DNA from: Pseudomarimonas salicorniae
Lineage (GTDB): Bacteria; Pseudomonadota; Gammaproteobacteria; Xanthomonadales; Xanthomonadaceae
Assembly: GCF_023156535.1 (NCBI RefSeq)
Contig: NZ_JALNMH010000006.1
Coordinates: forward strand, 124,001 to 188,000
DNA: 64,000 nucleotides
Reading direction: 5' to 3'
The notes under the pieces: generated by a model
Seen by the model: the letters and a program-made list of their open reading frames with translations, nothing else
What the model was told of the DNA's origin: nothing
Databases searched by the model: none
Shown: piece by piece, positions 16,425-26,639 of the stretch
How positions within the stretch are numbered: the stretch's first letter is position 1
Layout of the letters: each line of letters opens with the position of its first letter
Position numbers and translations under genes: made by a program

Positions 16425-17408
16425 TCAGGCTCTTGCGGGGCGGCGGCTGGCGAGGACGGCGAGGAGTTCGTGGGCGACGCTGGCGGCGGCCAGCGCGGTG
16501 ATGTCGGACTGGTCGTAGGCGGGGGCGACCTCGACGACGTCCATGCCGGTGACGTTGAGGCCGGTCAGGCCGCGGATCAGGGTCAGGGCGTCGTGGGTGG
16601 AGAAACCGCCGCAGACCGGGGTGCCGGTGCCGGGGGCGAAGGCGGGGTCGAGGAAGTCGACGTCGAAGGTCACATAACAGGGATGTTCGACGACGCGGGC
16701 GCGGATCAGCTCGATGGCATGGACCAGTCCGTGGCGGTGGATCCAGTCGGCGCTGAGCACCTGGAAGCCGTGGTCCTCGGCGTTGTGGGTGCGCATGCCG
16801 AGCTGGATCGAGCGCGCCGGATCGACGTAGCCCAGGCGCGCCGCGTGGAAGAACATGGTTCCGTGGTCGATGCGACCGTCTTCGTCGCGCCAGGTGTCGC
16901 TATGGGCGTCGAAATGGATCAGCGAGAGCGGGCCGTGGCGCTCGTGCAGGGCGCGCAGCACGGGGAAGCTGATGAAGTGGTCGCCGCCCAGGGCCAGCGG
17001 CACAACATCGGCGGCGACCAGCTCGCGGACCTGCTCGTAGAGCCGCTCGGGCGCCTCGTCCGGCCGGCCCGGGTCGAAGTACAGGTCGCCGTAGTCGAGC
17101 AGGTTGAGCCGGTCGAGCGGGTCGAAGTCCCAGAGATACGGTTTGCACCAGGCCAGCGAGGCTGAGGCCGCGCGGATCGCCCGCGGGCCGAGGCGGGCGC
17201 CTGGGCGGTTGGTGGTGGCCAGATCAAACGGGGCGCCGAAGACCGCCACGTCAACGCCGTTCAGATCCTTGCCGTAGCGCCGGCGCAGGAAGCTGGTGAT
17301 GCCGGAATAGGTCGGTTCGGCCTGGGTGCCGTAGGGCGAGGCGCGGGTGATCGCGGTGTCGGTGGAACGCGGAGTGGCGGGGCTGGGGGGCTGCTTGTTG
17401 CTGCTCAT
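16425..17408 (-). CDS. speB: agmatinase (ureohydrolase family)
   Basis: A 327-residue binuclear manganese ureohydrolase. Metal-binding motifs are GGDHFI (141-146), DAHSD (167-171) and FDVDFLDP, followed by AFAPGTGTP. The segments DHGTMFFHAA and GMDVVEVAPAYDQS match the agmatinase branch closely, so agmatine to putrescine plus urea is the likely reaction. Guanidinobutyrase or guanidinopropionase activity cannot be excluded: the next genes on this strand catabolise beta-alanine, which is the product a guanidinopropionase would release. The first 20 residues are low-complexity. It is cytoplasmic and lies 302 bp downstream of mmsA across a tandem-repeat spacer. Confidence 0.85.
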   Translation of the reverse strand: MSSNKQPPSPATPRSTDTAITRASPYGTQAEPTYSGITSFLRRRYGKDLNGVDVAVFGAPFDLATTNRPGARLGPRAIRAASASLAWCKPYLWDFDPLDRLNLLDYGDLYFDPGRPDEAPERLYEQVRELVAADVVPLALGGDHFISFPVLRALHERHGPLSLIHFDAHSDTWRDEDGRIDHGTMFFHAARLGYVDPARSIQLGMRTHNAEDHGFQVLSADWIHRHGLVHAIELIRARVVEHPCYVTFDVDFLDPAFAPGTGTPVCGGFSTHDALTLIRGLTGLNVTGMDVVEVAPAYDQSDITALAAASVAHELLAVLASRRPARA

Positions 17409-17710
17409 GGCGGACGTCTCGATGGATTGAGTCGTCGTTTCGCCAGCGGCGCCGGGACGAGGGGACCGGGGGATGATTCCGTGATTGGCGATTCAGGAGC
17501 CGTGATTGGTGATTCGTGATTCGTGATTCGTGATTCGTGATTCGTGATTCGTGATTCGTCAGGAGCAGTAGCCGGCAGGGTGAGGGGCGGGCTGGGTCGG
17601 GCCGAAGAGTGAACTGCTGGGCGCGTGTCGCGGGCAAGCCCGCTCCTACAGAAGAGCGGCGTTCTTCGCGCTCTTGCGAATCACCCATCACGAATCACGA
17701 ATCACGTCTC
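17409..17710. repeat. GTGATTC tandem repeat, half REP, inverted tandem copies
   Basis: The heptamer GTGATTC is tandemly repeated at about 17503-17562 (one variant unit GTGATTG, then seven perfect copies). It recurs inverted as TCACGAATCACGAATCACG at about 17687-17706, next to the mmsA stop. A half REP, GCGGGCAAGCCCGCTCCTAC, lies near 17630-17649. No gene is visible. Confidence 0.8.
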
Positions 17711-19228
17711 TTACCCCATCGTTGGCATCACGAACTCGGCACGCACCTCCTCGGGCCAGCGGGCGGTGATGGTCTTCATCCGCGTGTAGAAGCGGACGCC
17801 GTCCGGGCCGTGCATGTGCAGGGGGCCGAACAGGGAGCGCTTCCAGCCGCCGAAGCTGTGGAAGGCCATGGGCACCGGGATCGGGACATTGATGCCGACC
17901 ATGCCGCACTGCACGCGGTGGGCGAATTCGCGGGCGGCGCCGCCGTCGCGGGTGAACAGGGCGCAGCCGTTGCCGTATTCGTGCGCGTCGATCAGGGCCG
18001 TCGCGGCGGCGAGGTCGGGCACGCGGACGATGCACAGCACCGGACCGAAGATCTCCTCGCGGTAGATGCGCATGTCGGGCGTCACGCGGTCGAACAGGCA
18101 GCCGCCGAGATAGAAGCCCTCGGGATGCGCCTCGACGCGGTGGCCGCGGCCGTCGACGACCAGTTCGGCACCTTCCTCGATGCCGAGGTCGACATAGCCG
18201 CGCACCCTGTCGAGATGGGCGCGGGTGACCAGCGGGCCCATGTCCGGGTTGTTCTCTGCGCCGTGGCCGATGCGCAGGGCGCGCACCTTCGGCGCCAGGG
18301 TGGCGACCAGGCGGTCGGCCAGCTCGTCGCCGACGCAGGCCGCGACCGAGATCGCCATGCAGCGTTCGCCGGCCGAGCCGTAGGCGGCGCCGAGAAGGGC
18401 TTCGGCGACCTGGTCGACATCGGCATCGGGCAGGGCGACCAGATGGTTCTTGGCCCCGCCGAGCGCCTGCACGCGCTTGCCGCTGCGTGCGCCGCGCTCG
18501 TAGAGGTACTCGGCGATCGGCGTCGAGCCGACAAAGCTCACCGCCTGCACGCGCGGATCATCGAGCAGGGTGTCGACGGCTTCCTTGTCGCCGTGGACGA
18601 CGTTGAACACGCCGTCGGGCAGGCCGGCCTCCTTGAGCAGGCTGGCCAGCAGGTTCGGCGCGGACGGGTCGCGCTCGCTGGGCTTGAGGATGAAGGTGTT
18701 GCCGCAGGCAATCGCGATGGGAAACATCCACATCGGGACCATGGCCGGAAAGTTGAACGGGGTGATTCCGGCGACCACGCCGAGCGGCGCCTTCTCGCTC
18801 CAGCTGTCGACATCGCGGCCGACATTGATCGACTTCTCGCCCTTGAGCAGGTGCGGGATGCCGCAGGCGAACTCGACCACCTCCAGCCCGCGGGTCAGCT
18901 CGCCGCGCGCATCGCTGAGCACCTTGCCGTGCTCGGCGCTGATGGTGCGGGCGATCAGGTCGGCGTTGGCTTCCAGCAGCGCCTTGAACCTGAACATCAC
19001 CCGCGCCCGGTTCAGCGGCGTGGTGGCCGCCCAGGCGGGGAAGGCGGCCTCCGCCGCGGCGATGGCGGACTCGACCTCGGCCTTTGAGGCCAGCGGCACG
19101 CGGGCGCTGACCGCGCCCGTGGCCGGGTTGTACACATCGCTCCAGCGGCCGCTGGTTCCGCTGACCTCCTTGCCTGCGATCAGGTGGGGGAGGTCGGGGA
19201 CGTTCTGCGGCTTGGGCTGGGCGTTCAT
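17711..19228 (-). CDS. mmsA: CoA-acylating methylmalonate/malonate-semialdehyde dehydrogenase
   Basis: A 505-residue aldehyde dehydrogenase of the MMSDH class from ATG 19228 (GAGGA 9 bp upstream; an earlier in-frame ATG at 19261 lacks a site). The class signatures are [20 protein letters not shown] (148-167), [31 protein letters not shown] and the catalytic [11 protein letters not shown] with Cys290. It converts malonate semialdehyde (or methylmalonate semialdehyde) and CoA to acetyl-CoA (or propionyl-CoA), using NAD. Next to a beta-alanine:pyruvate aminotransferase it fits the BauC step of beta-alanine breakdown; valine degradation is the alternative role. It is transcribed behind ald, with a 55-bp gap. 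Confidence 0.9.
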   Translation of the reverse strand: MNAQPKPQNVPDLPHLIAGKEVSGTSGRWSDVYNPATGAVSARVPLASKAEVESAIAAAEAAFPAWAATTPLNRARVMFRFKALLEANADLIARTISAEHGKVLSDARGELTRGLEVVEFACGIPHLLKGEKSINVGRDVDSWSEKAPLGVVAGITPFNFPAMVPMWMFPIAIACGNTFILKPSERDPSAPNLLASLLKEAGLPDGVFNVVHGDKEAVDTLLDDPRVQAVSFVGSTPIAEYLYERGARSGKRVQALGGAKNHLVALPDADVDQVAEALLGAAYGSAGERCMAISVAACVGDELADRLVATLAPKVRALRIGHGAENNPDMGPLVTRAHLDRVRGYVDLGIEEGAELVVDGRGHRVEAHPEGFYLGGCLFDRVTPDMRIYREEIFGPVLCIVRVPDLAAATALIDAHEYGNGCALFTRDGGAAREFAHRVQCGMVGINVPIPVPMAFHSFGGWKRSLFGPLHMHGPDGVRFYTRMKTITARWPEEVRAEFVMPTMG

Positions 19229-19283
19229 GCAGGGTAATCCTCGTTGGAACCCCCCGCGCACTCAGGCGCGAGGGGCGCTCGGC

Positions 19284-20399
19284 TCAGCCGAGGGCTTTCG
19301 CCGCCGGCACATAGGTGTAGCCGAGGTCGCGCGCGACGGCTTCATAGGTGATCTGCCCGGCGTGCACGTTGAGGCCGTTGAGCAGGTGGATGTCCTCGAA
19401 CATCGCGCGCTTGGCGCCCTTGTTGGCCAGCTGCACGGCAAACGGCAGGGTGGCGTTGGTCAGGGCGAAGGTCGAGGTGCGGGCGACGCCACCCGGCATG
19501 TTGGCCACGCAGTAGTGGACGATGCCGTCGACGTCATAGGTCGGGTGCTGGTGGGTGGTGGCCTTGGAGGTCTCGAAGCAGCCGCCCTGGTCGATGGCGA
19601 CGTCGACCAGCACCGAGCCGGGCTTCATCAGGCCGAGCTGCGCGCGGGTCACCAGCTTGGGCGCGGCGGCACCCGGGATCAGCACGGCGCCGATCACGAG
19701 GTCGGCATAGCGCAGGCATTCCTCGATAGCGTCGGCGGTGGAATAGAGCGTGGTGATGCGGTCGCCGTACAGCTCGTCGAGGTACTTCAGGCGCTCAAGC
19801 GATCGGTCGAGGATGGTCACGCGGGCGTTCAGGCCCATGGCCATGCGCGCGGCATTGATGCCGACCACGCCGCCGCCGATGACCAGCACGTTGGCCGGCT
19901 TCACGCCCGGCACGCCGCCCAGCAGCACGCCCGAGCCACCCTGGGCCTTCTCCAGCGCATGCGCGCCGGCCTGGATCGACATGCGGCCGGCGACTTCGCT
20001 CATCGGGGCCAGCAGCGGCAGGCCGCCTCGCTTGTCGGTGACGGTCTCGTAGGCGATGGCGGTGCAGCCGGACTCGACCAGGCCCCTGGTCTGCTCCGGA
20101 TCCGGGGCCAGGTGAAGGTAGGTGTAGAGTACCTGGCCTTCGCGCAGCATCTTGCACTCGACGGGCTGCGGCTCCTTGACCTTGATGATCATATCGGCCT
20201 TGGCAAAGATCTCCTCGGCAGTGTCGATGATCTGCGCCCCGGCCCGCTCGTACAGCTCGTCGGTCAGACCGATGGCGGTGCCGCCGTCCTTCTGCACGAT
20301 GACCTGGTGGCCGTGGTCGATCAGCTCACGCGCCCCGGCCGGCGTCAGGCCGATGCGGTATTCGTGGTTCTTGATTTCCTTGGGTACGCCGATAAGCAT
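19284..20399 (-). CDS. ald: alanine dehydrogenase
   Basis: A 371-residue NAD-dependent L-alanine dehydrogenase of normal length. N-terminal substrate domain: [27 protein letters not shown] with the substrate-contact Lys, and YLHLAPD with the catalytic His. The Rossmann segment is [14 protein letters not shown], and the class motif [13 protein letters not shown] follows. It deaminates alanine to pyruvate. Placed with the aminotransferase, it would regenerate the pyruvate acceptor consumed and release ammonia, closing the cycle. The aminotransferase lies about 200 bp upstream on the same strand, separated by a heptamer tandem repeat. Confidence 0.95.
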   Translation of the reverse strand: MLIGVPKEIKNHEYRIGLTPAGARELIDHGHQVIVQKDGGTAIGLTDELYERAGAQIIDTAEEIFAKADMIIKVKEPQPVECKMLREGQVLYTYLHLAPDPEQTRGLVESGCTAIAYETVTDKRGGLPLLAPMSEVAGRMSIQAGAHALEKAQGGSGVLLGGVPGVKPANVLVIGGGVVGINAARMAMGLNARVTILDRSLERLKYLDELYGDRITTLYSTADAIEECLRYADLVIGAVLIPGAAAPKLVTRAQLGLMKPGSVLVDVAIDQGGCFETSKATTHQHPTYDVDGIVHYCVANMPGGVARTSTFALTNATLPFAVQLANKGAKRAMFEDIHLLNGLNVHAGQITYEAVARDLGYTYVPAAKALG

Positions 20400-20510
20400 T
20401 GCTTTCCCTCCCGGGGAGCTTGATGTTTTTGGTTTCTTAGAGGCTAGAGACTAGGGGCCAGGGCTCAGAGAAGCGGGTTGACGCAGGCTTGCAGGCCTGA
20501 TGCTCTTTCC

Positions 20511-20600
20511 TGAGCCCTGAGCCCTGAGCCCTGAGCCCTGAGCCCTGAGCCCTGAGCCCTGAGCCCTGAGCCCTGAGCCCTGAGCCCTGAGCCCTAAGCC

Positions 20601-20608
<8 letters not shown>
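20511..20608. repeat. TGAGCCC heptamer tandem repeat
   Basis: Twelve perfect tandem copies of TGAGCCC run from 20511 to 20594, followed by two TAAGCC-type variants. The array reaches into the aminotransferase gene: the TAG stop (20601-20603) lies in the variant units. Similar GGGCTCA stretches occur near 24974-25015. Confidence 0.9.
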
Positions 20609-21932
<1,324 letters not shown>

Positions 21933-21954
21933 GGAGGGGCTCCGGGGGTGTTGC

Positions 21955-22204
21955 GCGCACGCTAACAGTGTTGAAAAAACTTTACAATTGAGGGGGCGCT
22001 GGGGAGCGGAAGCAGGCTGGGGCGGACAGCATGGGGTTATCGCCAGCAAGCTGGCTCCTACAGTTAAATCAATGTCTTGTAGGAGCCAGCTTGCTGGCGA
22101 TCAGGGTACTCAACGTCCTCGCCGCCACCCTGCCAGCCCCTGTCCCCTGTCAAGTTTATTGACCCACCCTGGGCGGGCTGCTACACGTTGCGCCTGTCCC
22201 GCCT
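21955..22204. promoter_or_regulatory. divergent regulatory region with candidate operators
   Basis: A perfect inverted repeat GTCAAGTTTATTGAC (22149-22163) overlaps a -35-like TTGACC (22159-22164), 17 bp before a weak -10-like TACACG (22182-22187), reading toward the regulator. A second AT-rich motif on the minus strand, TTGTAAAGTTTTTTCAAC (about 21971-21988), shares AAGTTTnTTnAAC with it and lies before bauA. Both could be sites for the XRE-cupin regulator. Between them lies a converging pair of REP arms (22039-22101). Confidence 0.45.
22039..22101. repeat. REP type A pair, converging orientation
   Basis: ATCGCCAGCAAGCTGGCTCC and its complement GGAGCCAGCTTGCTGGCGAT face each other around a 15-bp AT-rich spacer (GTTAAATCAATGTCT). 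The same arms form the A module of the composite repeats near 26.5, 48.8 and 63.8 kb, but there in the opposite mutual orientation. Confidence 0.85.
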
Positions 22205-22222
22205 TTGACCGGAGATCGCCCC

Positions 22223-22771
22223 ATGGATATCGGCGCCCGCCTGCAGGCGGTCCGCAAGGCCAAGCAGCTCAGCCAGCGCGAACTGGCCAAGCGCGTCGGG
22301 GTCACCAACAGCACGATCTCGCTGATCGAACAGAACAAGGTCAGCCCCTCGGTCAGCTCGCTGAAGAAGGTGCTGGACGGCATCCCGATCTCGCTGGCCG
22401 ACTTCTTCACCCATGACTTCGACGACGGCGCGATGGACAGCCCTTTCTACCGCGCGGCCGAGCTGCCGGATGTGGGCAACAACGAGATCCACTATTTCCT
22501 GATCGGCCAGCACCGTCCCGGCCGTCAGATGTGCCTGCTGCGCGAGGTCATGCCGCCCGGCAGTGACACCGGCGATACCATGCTCCAGCACGAAGGCGAG
22601 GAGGGCGGCGTGGTGATCGCGGGCCAGGTCGAGGTCACGGTGGGCGAGCAGGTGCGCGTGCTGGGCCCGGGCGACGGCTATTACTTCGAAAGCCGCATCC
22701 CGCACCGCTTCCGCAATGTCGGTGAGGGCGAGGCGGTGATCGTCAGCGCGAATACCCCGGCGACGTTCTGA
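22223..22771 (+). CDS. XRE-family regulator with cupin sensor domain (PuuR-like)
   Basis: A 182-residue protein. Residues 1-62 form an XRE helix-turn-helix (LSQRELAKRVGVTNSTISLI recognition region). Residues about 105-180 form a cupin_2 sensor (LQHEGEEGGVVIAGQVEV, GPGDGYYFESRIPHRFRN). This architecture is typical of repressors of polyamine and amine catabolism such as PuuR. The start at ATG 22223 has CCGGAG 8 bp upstream; an upstream in-frame TTG is not needed. It faces bauA and precedes, across a REP array, the amine-type aldehyde dehydrogenase, so control of both by a polyamine-derived ligand is a reasonable inference. Confidence 0.85.
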   Translation: MDIGARLQAVRKAKQLSQRELAKRVGVTNSTISLIEQNKVSPSVSSLKKVLDGIPISLADFFTHDFDDGAMDSPFYRAAELPDVGNNEIHYFLIGQHRPGRQMCLLREVMPPGSDTGDTMLQHEGEEGGVVIAGQVEVTVGEQVRVLGPGDGYYFESRIPHRFRNVGEGEAVIVSANTPATF

Positions 22772-22869
22772 TGGCCGTGCTGGCATTGCCGCGATCTCAC
22801 CCGCCGCGGGCCGCGTTTCGGAGCCGTCGTAGAGCGCAGCTTGCTGTGCTGCGAGCTACCACGCACCCC

Positions 22870-23397
22870 TGTAGGAGCGGGCTTGCCCGCGACCGCAGGG
22901 TTTCGTCGTGGCCGCGCGGCGAGGAAGGACGAGGCGCCGCGGTCGCGCCCAAGGGCACTCCCACAGTGGGCGTTTCGAAGCGCCTCGGCGGGGCCGCAGC
23001 TTTCCCGCTCTTCTGTAGGAGCGGGCTTGCCCGCGACCGAAGGGTTTCGTCTTTCCCGCGCCGTGAGGAAGGTCCCAGCGCCGCGGTCGCGCCCATGTGC
23101 GCTCCTACAACCGCAGGGGCGCAGCGTTTCTGCAGGGCTGGGGTTTCCGCGCTCTTCTGTAGGAGCGGACACGGCCGCGACCGGGGCGTGTGGGCTCATC
23201 CACGCGGCGAAGAAGATCGCGGCGCCGCGGTCGCGCCCATGTGCGCTCCTACAACCGCAGGGGCGCAGCGTTTCTGCAGGGCTGGGGTTTCCGCGCTCTT
23301 CTGTAGGAGCGGACACGGCCGCGACCGGGGCGTGTCGTCTCACCCGCGCGGCGAGGAAGAACGAGGCGCCGCGGTCGCGCCCATGTGCGCTCCCACA
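22870..23397. repeat. array of four 96-bp REP-like palindromes, exact 144-bp period
   Basis: Units lie at 22870-22965, 23014-23109, 23158-23253 and 23302-23397. All are 96 bp with 48-bp linkers, so unit starts are exactly 144 bp apart. The second and third linkers appear identical; the first shares only its end (CGCTCTTC). Each unit starts TGTAGGAGC and ends in GCTCCTACA (or a CTCCCACA variant), with inner CGCGACCG and CGGTCGCG arms. The array fills the gap between the regulator and the aldehyde dehydrogenase gene. Confidence 0.9.
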
Positions 23398-23464
23398 ATT
23401 GCGGGGGCGCGGCGTCGAACACAACGCTTCACCCATACGCACCCATGATCCAAGGAATCCACCA

Positions 23465-24964
23465 ATGAGCCGACCCGATACCCAGGAGGCCTGGCAGGCC
23501 CGTGCCGAGGCGCTGAGCCTGCGCGGCCAGGCCTTTGTCGACGGTCGCTTCGTCGACGCCGCCAGCGGCAAGACCTTCGACAACCTGTCGCCGATCGACG
23601 GCCGCCGGCTCTGCGCCGTGGCCGAGTGCGAGGCCGAAGACGTCGAGCGTGCAGTAACGGCGGCGCGGCGCAGCTTCGAGGCTGGGCGCTGGTCGGCGAG
23701 CGCGCCGCGGCATCGCAAGAAGGTGCTGCTCAAACTGGCCTCGCTGGTCGAGCAGCACGCCCCTGAGCTGGCCCTGCTGGAAACCCTCGACATGGGCAAG
23801 CCGGTGAGCGACGCGCTGAACGTCGACGTGGCAGCCAGCGTGCGCTGCCTGTCCTGGACCGCCGAGGCCATCGACAAGGTCTACGACGAGATCGCGCCGA
23901 CCGGACAGGACGAACTGGGCCTGGTCACCCGCGAGCCGCTGGGCGTGGTCGGCGCCATCGTGCCCTGGAACTTCCCGCTGTTGATGGCGACCTGGAAGCT
24001 GGCCCCGGCGCTGGCCATGGGCAACTCGGTGGTGCTCAAGCCGAGCGAGAAGTCGCCGCTGTCCGCCCTGCGCCTGGCCGAGCTGGCGATGGAGGCCGGC
24101 CTGCCCGAGGGTGTGCTCAATGTTCTGCCCGGCTTCGGCCGCGGCGCCGGCGAGCCGCTGGCCCTGCATATGGACGTCGACGGTCTGGTGTTCACCGGCT
24201 CGACCGCGGTCGGCAAGCACCTGCTGCAGTGCGCCGGGCGCTCGAACATGAAGCGCGCCTACATGGAGTGCGGCGGCAAGAGCCCGAACCTGGTCTTTGC
24301 CGACGCGCCCGACCTGCGCGCCGCGGCCAAGGCGGCGGCCTCGGGCATCTTCTACAACCAGGGCGAGGTCTGCACCGCGGCCTCGCGCCTGCTGGTGGAG
24401 CGCTCGATCAAGGACGAGTTCGTGTCGCTCGTCGCCGAGTACGGCGCGCGCATGCAGCCGCGTCATCCGCTCGACCCCGGCGCGCCGATGGGCGCCCTGG
24501 TCGACGAGGCGCAGACCCAGCGGGTGATGGACTACATCGCCAAGGGCGAGGAGGGCGGCGCGCGTCGCGTGCTTGGCGGCTCGCGCATCGAGCCGGTAGC
24601 CGGTGGCTGCTATGTCGAACCGACCATCTTCGACGACGTGCCGCACACCGCCACCATCGCCCGCGAGGAGATCTTCGGCCCGGTGCTGGCGGTGACCGCC
24701 TTCGAGGACGAGGCCGGGGCCCTGCGCATCGCCAACGACACGCCCTATGGCCTGGCCGCCGGCCTCTGGACCCGCGACCTCTCCCGCGCCCACCGCGTTG
24801 CCCGCGCGCTGCGTGCCGGAAGCGTCTGGGTCAACTACTGGGACGGCGGCGACATGACCGCCCCCTTCGGCGGCTACAAGCAGAGCGGCAACGGCCGCGA
24901 CAAGTCGCTGCACGCCTTCGACAAGTACACCGAGCTGAAGGCGACCTGGATCAATTTGGGGTGA
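23465..24964 (+). CDS. aldehyde dehydrogenase, PuuC/KauB-like
   Basis: A 499-residue NAD(P)-dependent aldehyde dehydrogenase from ATG 23465 (AAGGA about 9 bp upstream; the open frame extends further left only through REP DNA). Catalytic residues are Glu268 in YMECGGKSP and Cys303 in QGEVCTAASR. The co-substrate motif VPWNFPLLMATWKLAPAL and the C-terminal segments DMTAPFGGYKQSGNGRDKSL and FDKYTELKATWI are typical of the enzymes that oxidise gamma-glutamyl-aminobutyraldehyde, 4-aminobutyraldehyde or 4-guanidinobutyraldehyde. With agmatinase nearby it suggests putrescine or other amine oxidation. Exact substrate is uncertain. Confidence 0.85.
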   Translation: MSRPDTQEAWQARAEALSLRGQAFVDGRFVDAASGKTFDNLSPIDGRRLCAVAECEAEDVERAVTAARRSFEAGRWSASAPRHRKKVLLKLASLVEQHAPELALLETLDMGKPVSDALNVDVAASVRCLSWTAEAIDKVYDEIAPTGQDELGLVTREPLGVVGAIVPWNFPLLMATWKLAPALAMGNSVVLKPSEKSPLSALRLAELAMEAGLPEGVLNVLPGFGRGAGEPLALHMDVDGLVFTGSTAVGKHLLQCAGRSNMKRAYMECGGKSPNLVFADAPDLRAAAKAAASGIFYNQGEVCTAASRLLVERSIKDEFVSLVAEYGARMQPRHPLDPGAPMGALVDEAQTQRVMDYIAKGEEGGARRVLGGSRIEPVAGGCYVEPTIFDDVPHTATIAREEIFGPVLAVTAFEDEAGALRIANDTPYGLAAGLWTRDLSRAHRVARALRAGSVWVNYWDGGDMTAPFGGYKQSGNGRDKSLHAFDKYTELKATWINLG

Positions 24965-25278
24965 GGGGTGGGGCTCAGGGGCTAGGATCAGGGCTCAGGG
25001 CTCAGGGTTCGGCCGCTTCGCGGCCGGCGGCACGCCGCCTGCGCCTTCGCTTCGCTCGGTCGGGGCTCGGGAGCGTTCCTTGCTCCTCCCCTTGCGGCGC
25101 GCAGCGCGGGAGTGGGTGAGGATGCATGCTTGCGAGCCGAGGGGGCGCGCGCCGTGGAACGCCCGTCGGCTGTGCCGAAGGGCTGGGCGGTTGGGAGGGG
25201 TTGGATCCGCTCCGGTCCGTCGGTTGATCGACATGTGGTGATAGCATGCCGCGTCGTTCATAGGCAGGCGGATTCGGC
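24965..25278. other. intergenic with heptamer remnants and degenerate repeat
   Basis: The stretch begins with degenerate GGGCTCAG units (24974-25015), echoing the TGAGCCC array. It then has GGCCGCTTCGCGGCC (about 25017-25031) and a degenerate copy of the GC-rich palindromic repeat (about 25082-25112). No gene is visible. Confidence 0.6.
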
Positions 25279-26163
25279 ATGTTCAGGAGAGTTTCGCGGA
25301 CCGTTTGGGCCCTGGCCTTGCTCTGCGCGGGGTGGCTGCCGGCGCGGGCGGAGCTGCTGCAGGCGGTGCCGGATTCGGCCCTGCTCGACGACCGCATCGG
25401 GGTGCCGATCATTGCGCCGCGCGGAGCCGACGCCCGGTTCGCCTTTGTCACCGGGGTCCAGCCAGTCCTGCGTCAGGTGGCGGTGGCCGTGCCGCCGGGC
25501 CCTGACAACGGCCAGCATGGGGTTTTCGAGCACGAGCTGGTCTACGCCCTGGCACCCGACAACGGTCCGACCGGCACCGAGCCTCCGTTCTTCGTGCGGC
25601 TTGTCGATGTCGGGCCGATGCCGCGAGGCACCCATCACATCCGCCTGATCGGTCAGGTCGACGGGGTCACCGTGGTCGAACGGCAGGTGCTGGGCTTCAG
25701 CGTGACCGAGCGCAGCGTCGGGCGAGAGGACCTGTCGGGCTGGTGGTACGCGCCCGAACAGGACGGCCGCGGCCTGTTCGTCAGCACCCATGAGCTGGTC
25801 GGCGATGCGTCTGGCCAGCCCGGCTATGCGTTTCTCTGGGCCACCCACGACGGAGACGGCGAGGCAGCCTGGGTGCTGATGGTCGCCGATGAAGTCGCGG
25901 CCAGCGCGGCGGGCACTGTATTCAGCGGCGAGGCCTTCTTCACCCGCGGCGCGCCGCCGGCGTCGGGAGCCGCGCAGCTGGCCGAGCAGCGCTGGGGCCG
26001 CCTCCGATTCACCTACGCGGCCTGCGGCCGGGCGACCCTGGCCTGGGAGGCCGAGGACCCGCGCATCGTCGACGGCGAGATCGAGATGGGCCAGCTGGTC
26101 ATGACCCGCGGCGCACGCTCCTGCGCGCCCCGTGGCGAAGTCGTCGCCGGGCGGCGCGAGTAG
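25279..26163 (+). CDS. secreted protein of unknown function with GWWY-type domain
   Basis: A 294-residue protein with a Sec signal peptide (MFRRVSRTVWALALLCAGWL, ARA cleavage). The first half of the mature protein looks like an Ig-type beta domain (FAFVTGVQPVLRQVAVAVPP). The second half begins DLSGWWYAPEQDGRGLFVST, a Trp/Gly-rich motif of an uncharacterised domain that recurs in exported Xanthomonadales proteins. There is no catalytic signature. It stands alone between repeat regions. Confidence 0.6.
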   Translation: MFRRVSRTVWALALLCAGWLPARAELLQAVPDSALLDDRIGVPIIAPRGADARFAFVTGVQPVLRQVAVAVPPGPDNGQHGVFEHELVYALAPDNGPTGTEPPFFVRLVDVGPMPRGTHHIRLIGQVDGVTVVERQVLGFSVTERSVGREDLSGWWYAPEQDGRGLFVSTHELVGDASGQPGYAFLWATHDGDGEAAWVLMVADEVAASAAGTVFSGEAFFTRGAPPASGAAQLAEQRWGRLRFTYAACGRATLAWEAEDPRIVDGEIEMGQLVMTRGARSCAPRGEVVAGRRE

Positions 26164-26639
26164 CAAGACGCGCATGCGTGGGCCCGCGCATTCCGTGCAG
26201 GCGTTCCTGAACCGACGGTTTGGGCGAGAAGAAGACATTCATAGGGTGCGGCTGGCCGCACCGGGCATACCGTCCGAACGCCCGTATCGGTGCGTCCAAG
26301 ACGCACCCTATGGGGTCGCTGACGCCCAACGAAGCCCGACTGTGGGAGCGTCCTTGGGCGCGACCGCGGAGATCCTCTCTGGCCGCGGTCTGAGGTGAAT
26401 CCTCCGCGCCGCGGTCGTGCCCAAGGGCACTCCCACAATCTGACTGCGGCAAGGCCTGCTTGGCGGCGCAAAGCGGACCTTGCAGCACCGTTCCATGTAG
26501 GAGCCAGCTTGCTGGCGATCGTCCCGTCCGGGGCGCCTATCGCCAGCAAGCTGGCTCCTACTTTCGGGTTTTCGGAAGGTCTTCTTCGCGCCCATTCCGG
26601 GCGTCGTCCTCCCCTCGCCGACGGCGCCCGGCCGCTTGG
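26164..26639. repeat. composite repeat D-B-A, copy 1
   Basis: Module D (26241-26311) is an inverted-repeat element starting ATAGGGTGCGGCTGGCCGCA and ending CGCACCCTAT. A linker ending in CCCAACGAAGCCCGAC follows. Module B (26341-26437) is a 97-bp palindrome TGTGGGAG...CTCCCACA. A second linker contains GGCGCAAAGCGGACCTTGCA. Module A (26496-26561) is a palindrome of TGTAGGAGCCAGCTTGCTGG arms. The same modules and linkers recur at 48583-49059 and 63680-63999. Confidence 0.85.

Noticed and set aside
17609-19087. 492-codon plus-strand open frame
   Set aside because: Antisense to mmsA, His/Val/Ala-rich shadow.
22870-23397. Possible CRISPR array
   Set aside because: Repeat units are 96-bp palindromes, linkers 2 and 3 appear identical rather than unique, and no cas gene is near.
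22841-23464. N-terminal extension of the aldehyde dehydrogenase by over 200 codons
   Set aside because: The extension is translated REP palindrome DNA; ATG 23465 has a ribosome-binding site and gives the normal family length.
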